DNA of 21,303 bases from an uncultured Erysipelotrichaceae bacterium (GCA_902766815.1 CACXEZ010000034.1:1-21303), one strand, 5' to 3'. Positions 1-7,768 are shown, counted from the first letter of the stretch. The notes: generated by a model not told the origin, from the sequence alone. Numbers and translations are program-made.

Positions 1-123
1 AAAGATAGAATTAAATATACTAAAAATAATTTTAAACAATCTCTTAAACAATTATTATCTTTAGGTCTTACATCTTCAGAACTACTTGAAATATTTAATC
101 AGAATGCCTTAAATGATAGTTAA
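1..123 (+). CDS. C-terminal end of a probable GntR-family (YtrA-like) transcriptional regulator, partial
   Basis: Reading frame 1 is open from the window edge to a TAA at 121-123, giving the last 40 residues of a protein. They include KQLLSLGLTSSELLEIFNQ. Short GntR regulators of the YtrA/YhcF type end in a similar helix pair after the winged-helix domain (KQLxxxAxxxGxxxEELxxxI), and that resemblance is the only basis for the call. The DNA-binding part lies outside the window. YtrA-type genes usually sit beside the ABC transporter they control, but none follows here. The stop codon lies in a small hairpin and a T-run follows, so transcription probably ends here. Any other small helical protein is possible. 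Confidence 0.45.
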   Translation, partial: KDRIKYTKNNFKQSLKQLLSLGLTSSELLEIFNQNALNDS

Positions 124-166
124 ACTTTGATTTTAACTTGGGGTAAGGGGAAGTCTGCCCTTTTTT
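118..166 (+). terminator. Probable terminator after the GntR-like gene
   Basis: A 7-bp hairpin (118-124 with 132-138) contains the TAA stop. It is followed by a second hairpin (AAGGG 145-149 with CCCTT 158-162, 8-nt loop) and a run of T to 166. The second stem is short, so efficiency is uncertain. Confidence 0.5.
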
Positions 167-231
167 AGTATTTTTACTCAAATAAATTTAGTTTTTGTTT
201 TCAGGTTATACCACCTCTTTTTCTTGAGAAC

Positions 232-260
232 ATTATAGTATAATTACTTCATCTTGTCAA
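232..260 (-). promoter_or_regulatory. Consensus sigmaA promoter firing leftward, no ORF downstream
   Basis: On the minus strand TTGACA (255-260) and TATAAT (232-237) are separated by exactly 17 bp, a match at all twelve core positions. A second TTGACA lies 10 bp upstream (265-270). The transcript would begin near 225 and run antisense into the end of the rightward gene that stops at 123. I find no convincing ORF in between. It may make a small or antisense RNA. Confidence 0.7.
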
Positions 261-303
261 TTTTTGTCAATTTATGAAATTTAGATTTTCAATTCAATTA
301 TTG

Positions 304-645
304 CTAATTTTCTAATACTTTTATTTCTATGGCTACTACTCCATATTTTTGTTGTTCTTCTTTGGAATAATATTTCTCCATATCGTTAGGATCTGCTTCT
401 TCGTTGGGTAAATATCCAAGTGATTCTTTAGAATATTTTGAATATAGAGTTTTGAAATCTTTATATATAGAGAGATTTATAATTTCTGTTGAAAGATGTT
501 CTTGTGTTTCTCTGTTTTCAAAATTGATTTTATCTCCAACTTTCAATTTTTTTCTTTTTTCATCGTATAATCTCATTTCTATTGTTTTAATTTTATTTTT
601 AATTAATTGAAATGGTTCATTATTTAAATTCATATGATGTATCAT
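304..645 (-). CDS. ASCH-domain (PUA-like fold) protein
   Basis: This 113-residue protein is a stand-alone ASCH domain. The N-terminal stretch MNLNNEPFQLIKNKIKTIEM, followed by RLYDEKRKKLKVGDKINFEN, is the family signature (FxxIKxGxKTIExRLxDEKRxxLKxGDxIxF). ASCH domains have the PUA-like fold and are thought to bind RNA or modified nucleotides. Some members hydrolyse N4-acetylcytidine, but I cannot assign a reaction here. Three ATGs lie near the 5' end. The AGGAGG at 651-656 is 2 nt from the first (648) and 5 nt from the second (645), so I chose 645. It ends in TAG. It lies about 30 bp after nrnA with no promoter of its own in the gap, so it is probably read by leakage through the nrnA terminator. 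Confidence 0.8.
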   Translation of the reverse strand: MIHHMNLNNEPFQLIKNKIKTIEMRLYDEKRKKLKVGDKINFENRETQEHLSTEIINLSIYKDFKTLYSKYSKESLGYLPNEEADPNDMEKYYSKEEQQKYGVVAIEIKVLEN

Positions 646-667
646 CATTTCCTCCTCATTTTAGAAA

Positions 668-695
668 AAGAATCAACTTATTCAGTCTGATTCTT
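668..695 (-). terminator. Terminator at the end of nrnA, stop codon in the loop
   Basis: On the minus strand an 8-bp perfect stem (AAGAATCA, 688-695, with TGATTCTT, 668-675) has a 12-nt loop holding the nrnA TAA (678-680), followed by a U-rich tail. It is probably leaky, because the ASCH gene starts only about 20 bp further on. Confidence 0.7.
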
Positions 696-1643
696 CATAT
701 ATTCTTCTGTTAATTCATCTAAATCTACAATCAAACTATCTGCATCTTTCCAACTGGCAAGTCTTGCTCCTGATGCAAATTTATGTCCACCACCACCATA
801 AGTAGCAGCAACTTCATTTATAATAGGTCCACGAGAACGAATATTGGCTCTTATTGCATTACTTTTCTTATCCTCTGTTAAGAAAATCCAAACTAAAATA
901 TCACTAACAAACTTTAATTCACTGATGATATTGCCAGCACTAGCGGAATCCACTTCATATTTTTTCAATAGGTCTTCTGTTATCTTTATGTAAGCAACTC
1001 CACTTTCGGTTACTTCCATATTTTCAAAGATATATCCTTGAAAGCGAATTTCTGATAATGGCCTCATATATAAGGGTTCATATAAAGATGTGAAATCAAT
1101 ATTTGTTTTTTTTAGCATTTTTGTCACTAATTCAAATGTTTTTTTTGTTGTATATCCATGCATAAATCTTCCTGTATCAGATACGATGGCTAGATAAAGA
1201 CTTGCTGTGATACTGTTTGTAAGTGGTAAATGATTTGCAAAGATCAACTCTAGAATTAATTGTCCTGTAGAAGAAGCCATATCGTCTACTAATTCAATAT
1301 CAGCAAATTTATCTACTACTGGATGATGATCTATTTTTATGATACGGCTATATTGTTCTAGGTTTACAGAGTCAATTCTTTTTATATCTGGGGTATCTAA
1401 AACAATTAAAAGAGTATTTTCTTTATCTATTTCTTCTATTTTATCTAAAATGCCCATAAATTTGAATCTACTAGAAGATGTCCCAATTGCATACACATCT
1501 TTTTTGGGAAATTTATGTTTGATTAATTCTTTTAGGGCAAATTGACTACCTAGGGCATCAGGATCTGGACCTATGTGTCTAGCAATTACAATTTTTGGAT
1601 ATTTTTTTATCTCCTTATATATTTTTTTATAAATATTCGTCAT
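678..1643 (-). CDS. nrnA: DHH/DHHA1 phosphoesterase: oligoribonuclease / pAp phosphatase (NrnA)
   Basis: NrnA hydrolyses very short oligoribonucleotides to mononucleotides and dephosphorylates 3'-phosphoadenosine 5'-phosphate, and many Firmicutes use it in place of Orn. Counting from the upstream ATG, the DHH metal-site motifs are in order: HIGPDPDALGS (about 24-34), LDTPD (83-87), DHHP (106-109) and SDTGRF (156-161). The C-terminal DHHA1 substrate motif GGGGHKFASGA is at about 284-294. The first motif reads DPDALGS where DADAIGS is common; the metal-binding Asp residues are kept. At about 321 residues the length is normal. Two ATGs are adjacent (1646 and 1643). A weak AAAGG is better spaced for the second, which I chose. 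The gene starts about 15 bp after the ackA stop and is probably co-transcribed with it. Confidence 0.9.
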   Translation of the reverse strand: MTNIYKKIYKEIKKYPKIVIARHIGPDPDALGSQFALKELIKHKFPKKDVYAIGTSSSRFKFMGILDKIEEIDKENTLLIVLDTPDIKRIDSVNLEQYSRIIKIDHHPVVDKFADIELVDDMASSTGQLILELIFANHLPLTNSITASLYLAIVSDTGRFMHGYTTKKTFELVTKMLKKTNIDFTSLYEPLYMRPLSEIRFQGYIFENMEVTESGVAYIKITEDLLKKYEVDSASAGNIISELKFVSDILVWIFLTEDKKSNAIRANIRSRGPIINEVAATYGGGGHKFASGARLASWKDADSLIVDLDELTEEYMKNQTE

Positions 1644-1659
1644 CATTTACCTTTACTTT

Positions 1660-2853
1660 CTATTTTGTTAAATTGTAGGTATCTCTTACAATCATTAACT
1701 CCTCATTTGTAGGAACTACATATACTGAAATACTAGAGTCTTTTGAACTGATTATGGCTTCATGTATTTCTTTGAAACTTGCTACTTTTGAATTTGTTTC
1801 TTCATCTATTTTTAAACCAATTGGACTTAATCTATTGATGATATCTTTTCTGAATTCTTGACCATTTTCTCCAACTCCTGCTGTAAAGACAATGGCATCT
1901 ACTTTTCCTCCAAGCTCAATGTAGTAATCTGCAATATATTTGGCTACTCTGTTATTATACATTTCTATGGCAAGAGATGCCATTTCATCTCCTGATCCGG
2001 CTGCTTGTTCTACATCACGGCTATCGCTATAGCCTGAAATTCCTAGAAGTCCACTCTTCTTATTTAGATCGTTGGTCACTTCAGAGATATCCATTCCTGA
2101 TTCTTTACAAACATACTCTAAAATGGATGAGTCAATTGAACCTGAACGAGTTCCCATCATTAAACCATCTAGTGGAGTAATTCCCATTGTGGTATCAAAA
2201 CATTTTCCATCTTTAATAGCACTAATTGATGCTCCGCTACCAATATGACAGATAATTAAATTGATATCATCACGACCTAACTTTTCTTTCATCTGTAAGG
2301 TAATATATTTGTGACTTGTTCCATGAAATCCATATTTTCTTACACCATAATTTGTATACCATTCATAAGGGACTGGATACATATAATTTTCTTTAGGCAT
2401 TGTTTGATGAAATGCTGTATCATAAACGGCTACCATTGGTACATTAGGTAGAGCTTTTTTCATTGCTTCAATTCCTGCTAAATTTCCTGGATGATGCAAT
2501 GGACCAAGTTTTGTTAAATCTTTAATATCTTGGATTACTTCATCGGTAATGAGCACAGAGTCAGCATATTTTTCACCACCGTGTAAAACTCTATGTCCTA
2601 CTCCTTTAATTTCATCTAAAGATTCTACAGCTTTATGCTTTAATAATTCTTCAATTAAAACCTCTACAGCATCAGTATGATCTTTTAAATATTTTTCTCC
2701 TCTTATTTTTTCTCCATTGATTTTAGTGTTCCAAAAACTATCTTTTAATCCGATTTTTTCAATATATCCACTAATAATTACTTTTTCTTCTGGCATTTCA
2801 AATAGTTGAAATTTTAAAGATGAACTACCAGCATTTACACATAACATTTTCAT
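1660..2853 (-). CDS. ackA: Acetate kinase
   Basis: AckA interconverts acetyl phosphate + ADP and acetate + ATP, the substrate-level ATP step of mixed-acid fermentation. The ASKHA-fold signatures are clear from the chosen start: VNAGSSSLKF (6-15), RVLHGGEKY with Arg88, HHPGNLAG, YDTAFH with catalytic Asp145, YGFHGTSH (about 174-181), TRSGSID with Arg236, FTAGVGEN, and VPTNEE at the C-terminus. The usual HLGNGAS loop reads HIGSGAS. Start choice: an upstream in-frame GTG (2874) lacks a good ribosome site, whereas ATG 2853 follows AGAGGTG at about 7 nt and gives 397 residues, the usual length. A promoter lies at 2882-2911. No phosphotransacetylase gene is adjacent. nrnA follows 16 bp downstream. 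Confidence 0.96.
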   Translation of the reverse strand: MKMLCVNAGSSSLKFQLFEMPEEKVIISGYIEKIGLKDSFWNTKINGEKIRGEKYLKDHTDAVEVLIEELLKHKAVESLDEIKGVGHRVLHGGEKYADSVLITDEVIQDIKDLTKLGPLHHPGNLAGIEAMKKALPNVPMVAVYDTAFHQTMPKENYMYPVPYEWYTNYGVRKYGFHGTSHKYITLQMKEKLGRDDINLIICHIGSGASISAIKDGKCFDTTMGITPLDGLMMGTRSGSIDSSILEYVCKESGMDISEVTNDLNKKSGLLGISGYSDSRDVEQAAGSGDEMASLAIEMYNNRVAKYIADYYIELGGKVDAIVFTAGVGENGQEFRKDIINRLSPIGLKIDEETNSKVASFKEIHEAIISSKDSSISVYVVPTNEELMIVRDTYNLTK

Positions 2854-2881
2854 ATTGTTACACCTCTTTCTCACGTTTCTT

Positions 2882-2911
2882 ATTATATCATGTCAAAGTC
2901 TTTATCTGCAA
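2882..2911 (-). promoter_or_regulatory. Promoter of ackA-nrnA
   Basis: On the minus strand an extended -10, TGaTATAAT (TATAAT at 2882-2887), has a weak -35 TTGCAG (2906-2911) 18 bp upstream. It lies about 30 bp before the ackA ATG. Confidence 0.65.
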
Positions 2912-2920
2912 CATAAAAGT

Positions 2921-2957
2921 AAAAAATATTGAAATTTTATTTCTTTCAATATTTTTT
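2921..2957 (-). terminator. Terminator of the CFI-box gene
   Basis: A perfect 14-bp AT-rich stem (2921-2934 with 2944-2957) with a 9-nt loop begins about 20 bp after the stop of the CFI-box gene. The U-run forms the 3' arm of the stem. The structure is symmetric and could act in both directions. Confidence 0.75.
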
Positions 2958-2977
2958 ATGGTTAATGGAGTAAAAAC

Positions 2978-3568
2978 TTATTTTATTTTTCTTCTGCCAT
3001 GTCCAGCTTTTGTTGGTTCAAAATCTTTATAATTATAATCTTTTTCTTTTATTTCGTTGTAGTTATGCTTTAATCCATAATAGTTTACTAACATTAGAGT
3101 CATGATATAATAATATTCAACTGCTTTTTCATAGTTTTTATCTGAAATTAGATTATGAACTGGTAATAAGACATTTTGATATAATCCACTTGCTATTTCT
3201 TTTCTATTTTTATCATTCCAAATTTTTTCTTCCAGAACTGGACCTATGACATCATATTCTTTTAAAATATCATAATATTGTTTGTTTTGTTGTAGTACAG
3301 TATCTCTAAAATATCTTAAATCATTTAGGATCTTATCGTTATCTGGATGGAATAATATTTCACATGCTACTGTAGTAATAAAACATCCACTACCCATATA
3401 TGGTCCATATTTTTTATGTAATGGGCAATCTCTTTTATTATAGTCTGCGTAGCAATATCTTCTATAGTAATCTTCTGATATGGATTTCTTTTCCCCTGTT
3501 ACTGAACATGTATTTCCCATTCCAAAAAATCCACTATCGTAGCAATAATATTCACATGAATTTGCCAT
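2978..3568 (-). CDS. Cys-rich CFI-box protein, function unknown
   Basis: This 196-residue protein has two recognisable parts. The N-terminal 55 residues are rich in Cys and Tyr (Cys 5, 9, 21, 39, 48) with the spacing CxxxC...CSVTG...YC...DCP, suggesting a small metal-binding or disulfide domain. Then comes SGCFITTVACEILFHPDNDK (60-79) followed by LNDLRYFRDTVL, the CFI-box: a Cys-Phe-Ile motif followed by L..LR.FRD, seen in many bacterial proteins of unknown role. The remainder is helical and rich in Tyr, Asn and Lys. There is no signal peptide or clear membrane segment. The ATG follows AAGGGGAG at good spacing. It has its own promoter (3593-3621) and terminator (2921-2957), so it is probably a single-gene unit. 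I know of no function. Confidence 0.75.
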   Translation of the reverse strand: MANSCEYYCYDSGFFGMGNTCSVTGEKKSISEDYYRRYCYADYNKRDCPLHKKYGPYMGSGCFITTVACEILFHPDNDKILNDLRYFRDTVLQQNKQYYDILKEYDVIGPVLEEKIWNDKNRKEIASGLYQNVLLPVHNLISDKNYEKAVEYYYIMTLMLVNYYGLKHNYNEIKEKDYNYKDFEPTKAGHGRRKIK

Positions 3569-3592
3569 TATATCTCCCCTTTCTAGCCAATT

Positions 3593-3621
3593 ATCTTATC
3601 ATTTCTTTTTCAATATATCAA
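3593..3621 (-). promoter_or_regulatory. Promoter of the CFI-box gene
   Basis: On the minus strand TTGATA (3616-3621), a 17-bp spacer and an extended -10 TGaTAAGAT (TAAGAT at 3593-3598) lie about 25 bp before the ATG at 3568. Confidence 0.6.
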
Positions 3622-3638
3622 GAAAAAAGAAAAACTTT

Positions 3639-5264
3639 TTATCGTTCTCCCATTTCTAACATGATATCTGGTAATATTTGTTTTTTTCTAGAAATAACTT
3701 CTTCTAGGAATGTTCCTTGTTGTAGTTCTTTCTTTTTGAATGCTCTTTTTAAAATATCCTCTGCTCTTTTGCTATATAGGACATAGGAACCATTATTGAT
3801 GATATCGGTAATGAATAAGGCTACTAGGTAATAGTCATTTCCTTCACTTATATTATTTAATAATTCAATATAAGCATCCTTATCTTTTAATATCTCATCT
3901 GGATTGGTGGTTAAGAATTGTCCTAGGCCAATTTTATATTCTTCTACTGGATAATTTTTAAAGTCTGTGTATAATACTTCTTCCTTAGTTTTTCCTTTCA
4001 AAGAAGCTCCTGCTTTTAGCATATCTAATCCATATTTTTTATAATCCACTGCTGCTATAGAGGCTAATTTTTCTACAGCTTCTCTATCTGTTTCTGTGGT
4101 AGTAGGTGAATTTAATATTAAAGTATCAGAAAGGATTCCTGATAGCATTAGTCCTGCTATTTCTCTAGGAATCTTTATGTGATTTTCTTTATATAAAATA
4201 TAGATAATTGTATTACTACTTCCTAGAGGCATATTCCTAAAATTGATTGGCATATTCGTACCAATATTTCCAATATTATGATGATCAATAATTTCTAGGA
4301 TATTTGTTTCTTCTATTCCTATAGCACTTTGTTCATAGGAATTATGATCTACTAAAATTACATTTTTTTTATTGTCATAACTTACATCTGATATTTTTAA
4401 AATACCTGTACATTCTTCTTTGGAATTTACAACAGGGTAATAACTATACCTAGTTTTTTTAGTCATTCTAATAAAGTCACTTATAAATTCATGTTCATTA
4501 ACACATAAAATATCTTTCTTATAATCGATTGTTTCAATATTGTTTGCTAAATTGATTCTTCTTGATGTAATCAAGGTCGAGTAAGGTGTTGCAATAATAT
4601 TTACTTTATTTTTACGAGCCATTTCTAAGTGACTATCTTTTATTTGATGGTTTCCTGTTACAATTAAGAGTCTTACTCCACTTGCAATGGCATATTCAAT
4701 GACACTATGTCTATCTCCTACAATCATGATGTTATTTTGATCTAGTTTGACTGTACTTAAAATGGTTGTACTGCGATATCCTGCTACAATTAGTCTTCCA
4801 TTAATATCTTTATCAAACCTTAATAGTTCTTTTCCTTCTATTGTTTTTAGAATGTTTTCATACGTACTGCATACCTTATCTATGTTTTCACTGAATTGTT
4901 CTTTAGCAATATCTTTCATGGTTACTAGTCCTAATAATTTTCTTTTTTCATCTATTACAGGAATTTGACTAATACCTGCTTCTGTCATTTTTTGATAGGC
5001 ATCATCAATAGAGTTTTCTTCTGTTACATGATAGTTTTTTGTATAATTTAAATCTTTTACTTTCACCTTTACATCATTTAGGAAAATTGGTTCTTTTACT
5101 TTGAAGTAGTTTAAGACATATTTAGATTCTAAATTAATTGAACTAAGTACGGCTGGTACGGCATTCACTCCTAGTTTTTGTTTTAAATAAGCTAAAGAAA
5201 TAGCTGCTGTTACAGAGTCTGTATCTGGGTTGCGATGCCCAAATATATATACTTTCTCTTTCAT
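3639..5264 (-). CDS. ppaC: Family II (Mn-dependent) inorganic pyrophosphatase with CBS-DRTGG regulatory insert
   Basis: The enzyme hydrolyses pyrophosphate to two phosphates, pulling nucleic-acid and cofactor synthesis forward. It is a DHH-family protein with the regulatory insert of the nucleotide-controlled subclass. In order: GHRNPDTDS (9-17) with metal ligands His10, Asp14 and Asp16; a first CBS motif about 75-122; a DRTGG region about 145-245 (GDRHSVIEYAIASGVRLLIV from 183); a second CBS about 248-296; then VDHNS (305-309), DHHNIG (327-332), GSSNTI and SDT (379-381); and the DHHA2 signature SRKKQ (525-529) near the C-terminus. The length of 541 residues fits this CBS-PPase class, in which adenine nucleotides bound at CBS change activity. 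The start has AGAGGGTG about 6 nt upstream. A strong promoter with a palindrome in its spacer precedes it (5290-5318). Confidence 0.93.
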   Translation of the reverse strand: MKEKVYIFGHRNPDTDSVTAAISLAYLKQKLGVNAVPAVLSSINLESKYVLNYFKVKEPIFLNDVKVKVKDLNYTKNYHVTEENSIDDAYQKMTEAGISQIPVIDEKRKLLGLVTMKDIAKEQFSENIDKVCSTYENILKTIEGKELLRFDKDINGRLIVAGYRSTTILSTVKLDQNNIMIVGDRHSVIEYAIASGVRLLIVTGNHQIKDSHLEMARKNKVNIIATPYSTLITSRRINLANNIETIDYKKDILCVNEHEFISDFIRMTKKTRYSYYPVVNSKEECTGILKISDVSYDNKKNVILVDHNSYEQSAIGIEETNILEIIDHHNIGNIGTNMPINFRNMPLGSSNTIIYILYKENHIKIPREIAGLMLSGILSDTLILNSPTTTETDREAVEKLASIAAVDYKKYGLDMLKAGASLKGKTKEEVLYTDFKNYPVEEYKIGLGQFLTTNPDEILKDKDAYIELLNNISEGNDYYLVALFITDIINNGSYVLYSKRAEDILKRAFKKKELQQGTFLEEVISRKKQILPDIMLEMGER

Positions 5265-5289
5265 GATTTCACCCTCTTCTGTTTTTTAA

Positions 5290-5318
5290 ATTATACATGA
5301 AATAGCTATTTCTGTAAA
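5290..5318 (-). promoter_or_regulatory. ppaC promoter with a perfect palindrome in the spacer
   Basis: On the minus strand TTTACA (5313-5318) and TATAAT (5290-5295) are 17 bp apart. Between them lies the 14-bp perfect palindrome GAAATAGCTATTTC (5299-5312), filling most of the spacer, where a bound dimer would block RNA polymerase. It may be an operator; the regulator is unknown. Confidence 0.7.
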
Positions 5319-5365
5319 GTATTTTGTTAACTGTTGTCATAAATTATTTCTGCCCCTTTGAAAAG

Positions 5366-5388
5366 GGAACTGTATTTTATACAGTTCC
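5366..5388 (-). terminator. clpC terminator overlapping the stop codon
   Basis: A perfect 10-bp stem GGAACTGTAT/ATACAGTTCC (minus-strand sense) with a 3-nt loop straddles the clpC TAA (5377-5379). A short CUUUU tail follows. A second small hairpin (CCCTT/AAGGG) follows directly. Confidence 0.75.
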
Positions 5389-7677
5389 TTGACATTCTTT
5401 TAAGTGGTTTATTGTTAGGGGTTCTTTTTTTAAGATTTTATCGATGATTAAGTTTTCTAATTTAGAATCTATAATTTTATCAATTCTTCTAGCACCATAT
5501 TCTTGGTAATTAGATTCTTCGGCTATTTCTTTTATTAGTGAATTATTATATTTTAGAGTTGAATATTTCTCTTTTAACCTATCTAGTTTATTTTTTATTA
5601 TTTCTTTTACTTCTTCTTCTTTTAAGTAATTAAATGGTATTATATAATCAATTCTATTTATTAAGGAATTGGGAAATTTTTGTTTTAGTGAGTTAATCAT
5701 ACTTGTAGAATTTTCTGTACAGAAACCTACTTTTGTTTCTTCAAATCCTAAATTAGAGGTCATAATGATTATACTGTGATTTAAGTTTATAGTGTTGAAT
5801 TTACTATCTTTTATCTTTCCTTCTTCTAACATTTGATATAACAAATTGATAACAGTAGGATGGGCTTTATCAATTTCATCAAGTAATAATACTGAGGTAG
5901 GCTTTTCTTTTAATATTGTTAAAATTGTGTGATTGTCTTGATATCCTACATAACCGGGAGCTGAACCTATTATTTTATTAATAGCGGTTGCATCAGAATA
6001 TTCACTCATATCTAGGCGAATTAGATTATTTTCACCTACTAATATAGAGGCATAAGTTTTAGCTAAATTCGTTTTCCCTACTCCTGTTGGCCCTATAAAT
6101 AAATAAGACTTTACTTTATGATTAGAATATCCTAATTTTATTTTTTTAGTGATATTAACTAATTCGGCAATAGCTTTATCTTGACCTATTATTTTTTCTT
6201 TTAGGCTAGTTTCTAGATTGTTAATGCTAGTAACATTATCTTTCATGATTTCATAAATAGGTATTCGTGTTTTTTGATGAATTACTTTTGCAATATCTTC
6301 AAGAGTAATTTTTTTATCTTTCGTTTTAGGTGATAGTTCTAGTGTATTAATTTTGGTTATTAGGACTGACTCCTTTTTTAAATAGTCATACGCTTCTTTT
6401 ACATCATTATCCAATATTAAAGCGTTTTTTTGTTTTTGTACTTCTAATAAATTCTTTTTTAGATGATGAAGTTCTTTTTCTTCGTTGGTTTCTTTGATAC
6501 TGACCATCGAACACACTTCATCTAGAATGTCGATTGATTTATCTGGATTGTGTCTTTCATAAATATATTGATTTGCTAATTCGACAATGTTTTTTAATAT
6601 GTCTTTCGGTATGATTACTTGATGATATTGTTCATAAATTGGTTTTAGTTTTTCTAAGATATTAATTGTTGCTGATTCATTTGGTTCTTCGATTAAGATT
6701 TGTTGAAATCTTCTTTCTAAAGCTTTATCTTCTTCAATGTATTTTTTATATTCATTCGTTGTGGTTGCTCCAATACATTTTATGGTCCCTCTCGCAAGGG
6801 CTGGTTTTAATATATTGGAGGCATCAATTGCTCCTTCTGCACCTCCAGCTCCTACAAGAGTGTGGATTTCATCAATAAAGAGAATTATATTTCCATCTTC
6901 TGCTACTTCTTTCATTATTTTTTGCATTCTCTCTTCAAATTCTCCACGATATTTTGTTCCTGATACAACAGTAGCCATATCTAGAGAAATAATTTTTTTA
7001 TTCAGTAGAGAATTTGGTACATCTCCTTTACAAATTCGAGATGCTAATTCTTCTATGATGGCGGTCTTGCCTACACCAGCTTCCCCAATTAATATTGGAT
7101 TGTTTTTGGTTCTTCTACAAAGAATTTCGATTAGCCTACATACTTCTTTTTCTCTTCCTACCACGGGATCTAATTTATTATTTTTAGCCTTTTCTATTAA
7201 GTTGATTCCTAATTCTTCAACTAACATTTTTTTCTTTCTCTTTTTTGTTTTTCTTACCAACTTGGAACTAAACTCTTCGTATAGATCTTCTATATTAATA
7301 TCCATACTAATCAATATTCTTATCGCAATTCCTTCTCCTAGTTCCATTAGAGCGGAAAATAGGTGCTCTACTGTCACTTCTCCATTGTTATTATCTTTTG
7401 CATCTAGTAAAGCATTTTCCATTACTTTTTTTAAAAGTGGTGTATGTAAGAAAAATTTTGATTTTTTAGTTCCTTTTCCTATTACTTCTAAAATTTCTTT
7501 TTTAAAATTATCGTATGTTAATCCATAATGAGATAATTTCTTTGAAATATCACTTTCGTTTTTTAATATAGACAAAACTAAATGTTCTGTTCCTATATAA
7601 GGATGATTTAATTGTTGCATTTCATCTTTTGCCTTTAATAAGATTAATTGGGATTCCTCACTAAAATTACCAAGCAT
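5377..7677 (-). CDS. clpC: ClpC-type AAA+ ATPase (Clp protease regulatory subunit)
   Basis: This Hsp100 unfoldase threads proteins into the ClpP peptidase and, in Bacilli, works with adaptors such as MecA. Domains: a double Clp-N repeat (1-140, NHPYIGTEH at 24-32); AAA module 1 with Walker A GEAGVGKT (198-205) and Walker B IILFIDE (264-270); a coiled middle domain about 395-447, as in ClpC and unlike the long ClpB one; AAA module 2 with Walker A GPTGVGKT (529-536) and Walker B VLLLDE (596-601); a ClpP-docking VGF tripeptide at 650-652; and the C-terminal D2 small domain. At 766 residues it is slightly shorter than Bacillus ClpC, mostly after module 2. The start has AAGGGGAGGG 6 nt upstream. 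There is no ctsR-mcsA-mcsB operon here, no CtsR box upstream, and only a weak promoter (CATAAT about 40 bp upstream). Confidence 0.93.
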   Translation of the reverse strand: MLGNFSEESQLILLKAKDEMQQLNHPYIGTEHLVLSILKNESDISKKLSHYGLTYDNFKKEILEVIGKGTKKSKFFLHTPLLKKVMENALLDAKDNNNGEVTVEHLFSALMELGEGIAIRILISMDINIEDLYEEFSSKLVRKTKKRKKKMLVEELGINLIEKAKNNKLDPVVGREKEVCRLIEILCRRTKNNPILIGEAGVGKTAIIEELASRICKGDVPNSLLNKKIISLDMATVVSGTKYRGEFEERMQKIMKEVAEDGNIILFIDEIHTLVGAGGAEGAIDASNILKPALARGTIKCIGATTTNEYKKYIEEDKALERRFQQILIEEPNESATINILEKLKPIYEQYHQVIIPKDILKNIVELANQYIYERHNPDKSIDILDEVCSMVSIKETNEEKELHHLKKNLLEVQKQKNALILDNDVKEAYDYLKKESVLITKINTLELSPKTKDKKITLEDIAKVIHQKTRIPIYEIMKDNVTSINNLETSLKEKIIGQDKAIAELVNITKKIKLGYSNHKVKSYLFIGPTGVGKTNLAKTYASILVGENNLIRLDMSEYSDATAINKIIGSAPGYVGYQDNHTILTILKEKPTSVLLLDEIDKAHPTVINLLYQMLEEGKIKDSKFNTINLNHSIIIMTSNLGFEETKVGFCTENSTSMINSLKQKFPNSLINRIDYIIPFNYLKEEEVKEIIKNKLDRLKEKYSTLKYNNSLIKEIAEESNYQEYGARRIDKIIDSKLENLIIDKILKKEPLTINHLKECQGTV

Positions 7678-7729
7678 GAAATACCCTCCCCTTTCGTTTT
7701 TATTTTATGTTTATTATGGGTTAAATTTT

Positions 7730-7768
7730 ACTAATTTAAACATGATATTATTAAAATGTTAAATTAGT
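7730..7768. repeat. Imperfect inverted repeat between divergent clpC and cwlJ
   Basis: ACTAATTTAAACAT (7730-7743) is the inverse of ATGTTAAATTAGT (7756-7768) apart from one bulged A, with a 12-nt centre. A second overlapping pair (TAGTTTAG 7765-7772, CTCAAACTA 7783-7791) follows. It is AT-only apart from a few bases and could be an operator for either gene. Otherwise 7678-7882 holds only weak promoter-like boxes. Confidence 0.45.

Noticed and set aside
190..230. T-box-like sequence (minus AGGTGGTATAACC) after the orphan promoter
   Set aside because: The conserved T-box core (AGGGTGGNACCGCG) is not matched, and no aminoacyl-tRNA synthetase or amino-acid gene follows.
2854..2874. Upstream GTG start for ackA
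   Set aside because: The extension would be translated from the ribosome site of the real start (AGAGGTG); acetate kinases begin right at the VNAGSSS block.
3622..3642. A-run/T-run next to the ppaC stop as a terminator
   Set aside because: The two runs are separated by a single base, so no stable loop can form; I do not call a terminator here.
3400..3786. Plus-strand open frame of 128 codons
   Set aside because: It crosses from the CFI-box gene into ppaC on the opposite strand; it lacks a ribosome site, and hydrophobic runs come from AT-rich antisense sequence.
6737..7528. Long open frame (263 codons) on the plus strand opposite clpC
   Set aside because: It is antisense to clpC, whose Clp-N and first AAA motifs are intact in this stretch; it shows no family resemblance and has no convincing start signal. 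The frame is open because of the codon bias of the real gene.
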